From: Pseudomonas sp. DTU12.3
Lineage (GTDB): Bacteria; Pseudomonadota; Gammaproteobacteria; Pseudomonadales; Pseudomonadaceae
Reading direction: 5' to 3'
DNA: 64,000 nt
NCBI RefSeq assembly: GCF_004124275.1
Contig: NZ_CP027218.1
Span: 3,785,501 to 3,849,500, forward strand
The notes below the pieces were generated by a model. The model worked only from the letters and a program-made list of their open reading frames with translations, searched no databases and was not told the origin of the DNA. A program made the position numbers and the translations under genes. The first letter of the stretch is position 1. Every line of letters begins with the position of its first letter. This document shows positions 62,094-64,000 of the stretch, one piece after another.

Positions 62094-64000
62094 ATGGCAA
62101 ACGAATCGAAATGCTCGTTCAACCACGCCGCCGGTGGTGGTACGACGAACCGTGACTGGTGGCCGAATCAACTCAACCTGAAAATCCTCAGCCAGCATTC
62201 GCCCAAGTCCGATCCGCTCGGCAAGGATTTCGACTACGCCAAAGCCTTCAAAAGCCTCGATTTTCAAGCGCTGAAACAAGACCTCACGGCGTTGATGACC
62301 GACTCTCAGGACTGGTGGCCAGCAGACTTCGGCCACTACGGCCCCCTCTTCATCCGCATGGCCTGGCACAGCGCCGGCACCTATCGAACCGCGGACGGCC
62401 GCGGTGGCGCCGGCTCCGGCCAGCAACGGTTTGCTCCGCTAAACAGCTGGCCGGACAACGTCAGCCTCGACAAGGCCCGCCGCCTGCTGTGGCCGATCAA
62501 ACAGAAATACGGTCGCAATATTTCCTGGGCCGACCTGATTGTCCTCACCGGCAACGTCGCGCTGGAATCGATGGGCTTCAAGACTTTCGGTTTCTCTGGC
62601 GGACGGCCGGATGTGTGGGAGCCGGACGAAGATGTCTATTGGGGTTCGGAACACGAATGGCTGGGCGGTGACAGCCGCTACGGCAAAGACAAGTCCGCCA
62701 TGCAGGAACCCGGTGACGGCACGCTGGTAGCGGAGCCAGATCTGCACGGCAAGGAAGAAAGCCGTACCGATCAGGGCGAACGCAATCTGGAGAATCCGCT
62801 GGCTGCGGTGCAGATGGGCCTGATTTATGTCAACCCGGAAGGCCCTGAGGGTAATCCGGATCCCGTGGCCTCGGCGCTGGATATCCGCGAAACCTTCGGC
62901 CGCATGGCCATGAACGATGAAGAAACCGTGGCCCTGATCGCAGGCGGCCACGCCTTCGGTAAAACCCACGGCGCCGGCCCCGCCGACAACGTCGGACCTG
63001 AGCCGGAAGCTGCCGGACTTGAAGAACAGGGTCTGGGCTGGCGCAACGCCTTTGGTACCGGCAAGGGTGGCGACACCATCACCAGCGGCCTCGAAGTGAC
63101 CTGGACCACAACGCCCACCCGCTGGAGCAACAACTACCTGGAAAACCTCTTCGGTTTCGAGTGGGAGCTGAGCAAAAGCCCGGCCGGCGCGCATCAGTGG
63201 ATACCGAAAAATGGCGGCGGTGCCGGCACCGTCCCCCACGCCCACGACCCGAGCAAGAAACTTTCGCCAACCATGCTGACCTCTGACCTGGCGCTGCGTT
63301 TCGATCCGGCGTACGAGCAGATTTCGCGGCGCTTCCTGGCCAACCCGGATCAACTGGCCGATGCCTTTGCCCGCGCCTGGTACAAACTCATTCACCGTGA
63401 CATGGGCCCGTTGTCGCGCTACCTCGGCCCGGAACTGCCCAATGAAGAACTGCTTTGGCAAGACCCGATTCCCCAGGTCACGCATGCACTGATCGACAAC
63501 AACGACGCTGCAGCACTGAAAAGCAAAATCCTCGCCTCTGGATTGTCGGTAGCGCAATTGGTCTCGACCGCGTGGGCGGCGGTTTCAACGTTCCGTGGTT
63601 CGGACAAACGCGGTGGCGCCAACGGTGGTCGTCTGCGCCTGGAGCCACAGCGTTCCTGGCAAGCCAATCAGCCGGAACAATTGGCCAAGGTCCTGCAAAC
63701 GCTCGAGGGGATTCAGAACGAGTTCAATGGTGGCGCCGCCGGCAAGCAAGTCTCGTTGGCGGATCTGATCGTGCTGGCAGGTAATGCGGGGGTCGAACAG
63801 GCGGCGAAAAACGCTGGCCATTCCGTCTCAGTACCGTTCACACCGGGCCGTACCGATGCCACCCAAGCGCAAACCGATGTTGAGTCGTTCGGCTTCCTCG
63901 AACCGATTGCCGATGGCTTCCGCAACTACAGCAAAGGCAAATACACCGTTTCGGCCGAAGCACTGCTGATCGACAAGGCGCAACTACTGACGCTCACCGC
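62094..64000 (+). CDS. katG: KatG, bifunctional catalase-peroxidase (3' end outside window)
   Basis: 635 complete codons are present of about 750 expected. Heme enzyme decomposing H2O2 and oxidising phenolics. Distal site RMAWHSAGTYR (Arg88, Trp91, His92); proximal heme ligand His286 (GGHAFGKTHG). The three residues of the KatG-specific covalent adduct are all present: Trp91, Tyr245 (GLIYVNPEG) and Met271 (GRMAMND). The C-terminal, heme-free paralogous domain begins near residue 430 and is cut by the window edge. AAGGA lies 7 nt before the ATG. Family length and motifs are normal, with no frameshift. Regulation by OxyR would be expected but no consensus site is clear. Confidence 0.96.
   Translation, partial: MANESKCSFNHAAGGGTTNRDWWPNQLNLKILSQHSPKSDPLGKDFDYAKAFKSLDFQALKQDLTALMTDSQDWWPADFGHYGPLFIRMAWHSAGTYRTADGRGGAGSGQQRFAPLNSWPDNVSLDKARRLLWPIKQKYGRNISWADLIVLTGNVALESMGFKTFGFSGGRPDVWEPDEDVYWGSEHEWLGGDSRYGKDKSAMQEPGDGTLVAEPDLHGKEESRTDQGERNLENPLAAVQMGLIYVNPEGPEGNPDPVASALDIRETFGRMAMNDEETVALIAGGHAFGKTHGAGPADNVGPEPEAAGLEEQGLGWRNAFGTGKGGDTITSGLEVTWTTTPTRWSNNYLENLFGFEWELSKSPAGAHQWIPKNGGGAGTVPHAHDPSKKLSPTMLTSDLALRFDPAYEQISRRFLANPDQLADAFARAWYKLIHRDMGPLSRYLGPELPNEELLWQDPIPQVTHALIDNNDAAALKSKILASGLSVAQLVSTAWAAVSTFRGSDKRGGANGGRLRLEPQRSWQANQPEQLAKVLQTLEGIQNEFNGGAAGKQVSLADLIVLAGNAGVEQAAKNAGHSVSVPFTPGRTDATQAQTDVESFGFLEPIADGFRNYSKGKYTVSAEALLIDKAQLLTLT

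Noticed and set aside
63000..63047. Apparent loss of the KatG adduct methionine (EEQGLGW where M. tuberculosis KatG has EQMGLGW)
   Set aside because: Counting from the adduct tyrosine (Tyr245) puts the true methionine 26 residues later in GRMAMND (Met271), which is present. The enzyme looks normal.

Overview
The window is high-GC DNA from a fluorescent Pseudomonas, most likely the P. fluorescens group. The evidence is the glycolate oxidase operon, a galactose dehydrogenase almost identical to the P. fluorescens enzyme as I remember it, a cyclic-lipopeptide locus of the Pseudomonas type, and five copies of a GTAGGAGC-type REPIN palindrome. I see no tRNA, rRNA, CRISPR array, insertion sequence or prophage gene.

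Layout. (1) 1-4,941: glcC (truncated by the window edge) diverges from glcDEFG, with a perfect FCD/GntR-type operator between them. (2) 4,938-8,014: on the minus strand, an OmpR/EnvZ-type two-component pair followed by a galactose 1-dehydrogenase gene. (3) 8,172-9,154: an unknown small gene overlapping a DUF3313-like lipoprotein gene. (4) 9,325-53,783: a complete cyclic-lipopeptide locus in the order luxR - macB - macA - nrpsC - nrpsB - nrpsA - luxR - outer-membrane efflux gene. (5) 53,940-55,024: a copper-delivery pair (SCO1-like and PCuAC-like). (6) 55,097-59,606: a small membrane protein, a 3' remnant of an ABC-transporter binding-protein gene, a membrane hydroxylase/desaturase, and an LTA-synthase-like phosphotransferase. 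(7) 59,724-64,000: a ZnuD-like TonB receptor behind a textbook Zur box, diverging from katG, which runs off the window.

The lipopeptide locus dominates (about 38 kb of NRPS coding). NRPS A, B and C carry 2, 4 and 5 modules, the 2+4+5 architecture of arthrofactin/amphisin-type synthetases, and end in tandem thioesterases. Specificity residues read from the adenylation domains predict Leu-Glu(or Asp)-Thr-Leu-Leu-Ser-Leu-Gln-Leu-Ile-Glu. The distribution of dual condensation/epimerisation domains versus LCL domains predicts D residues at 1-6 and 8 and L residues at 7, 9, 10 and 11. A lipoinitiating C domain starts the chain, so the expected product is a beta-hydroxyacyl undecapeptide lactone of the amphisin/tensin group, possibly a variant at residue 2. 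NRPS B and C each begin with a TubC-like docking domain whose charge complements the tail of the preceding enzyme. MacA, MacB and the NodT/OprM-like lipoprotein would form the export pump, and two non-AHL LuxR-type regulators flank the locus.
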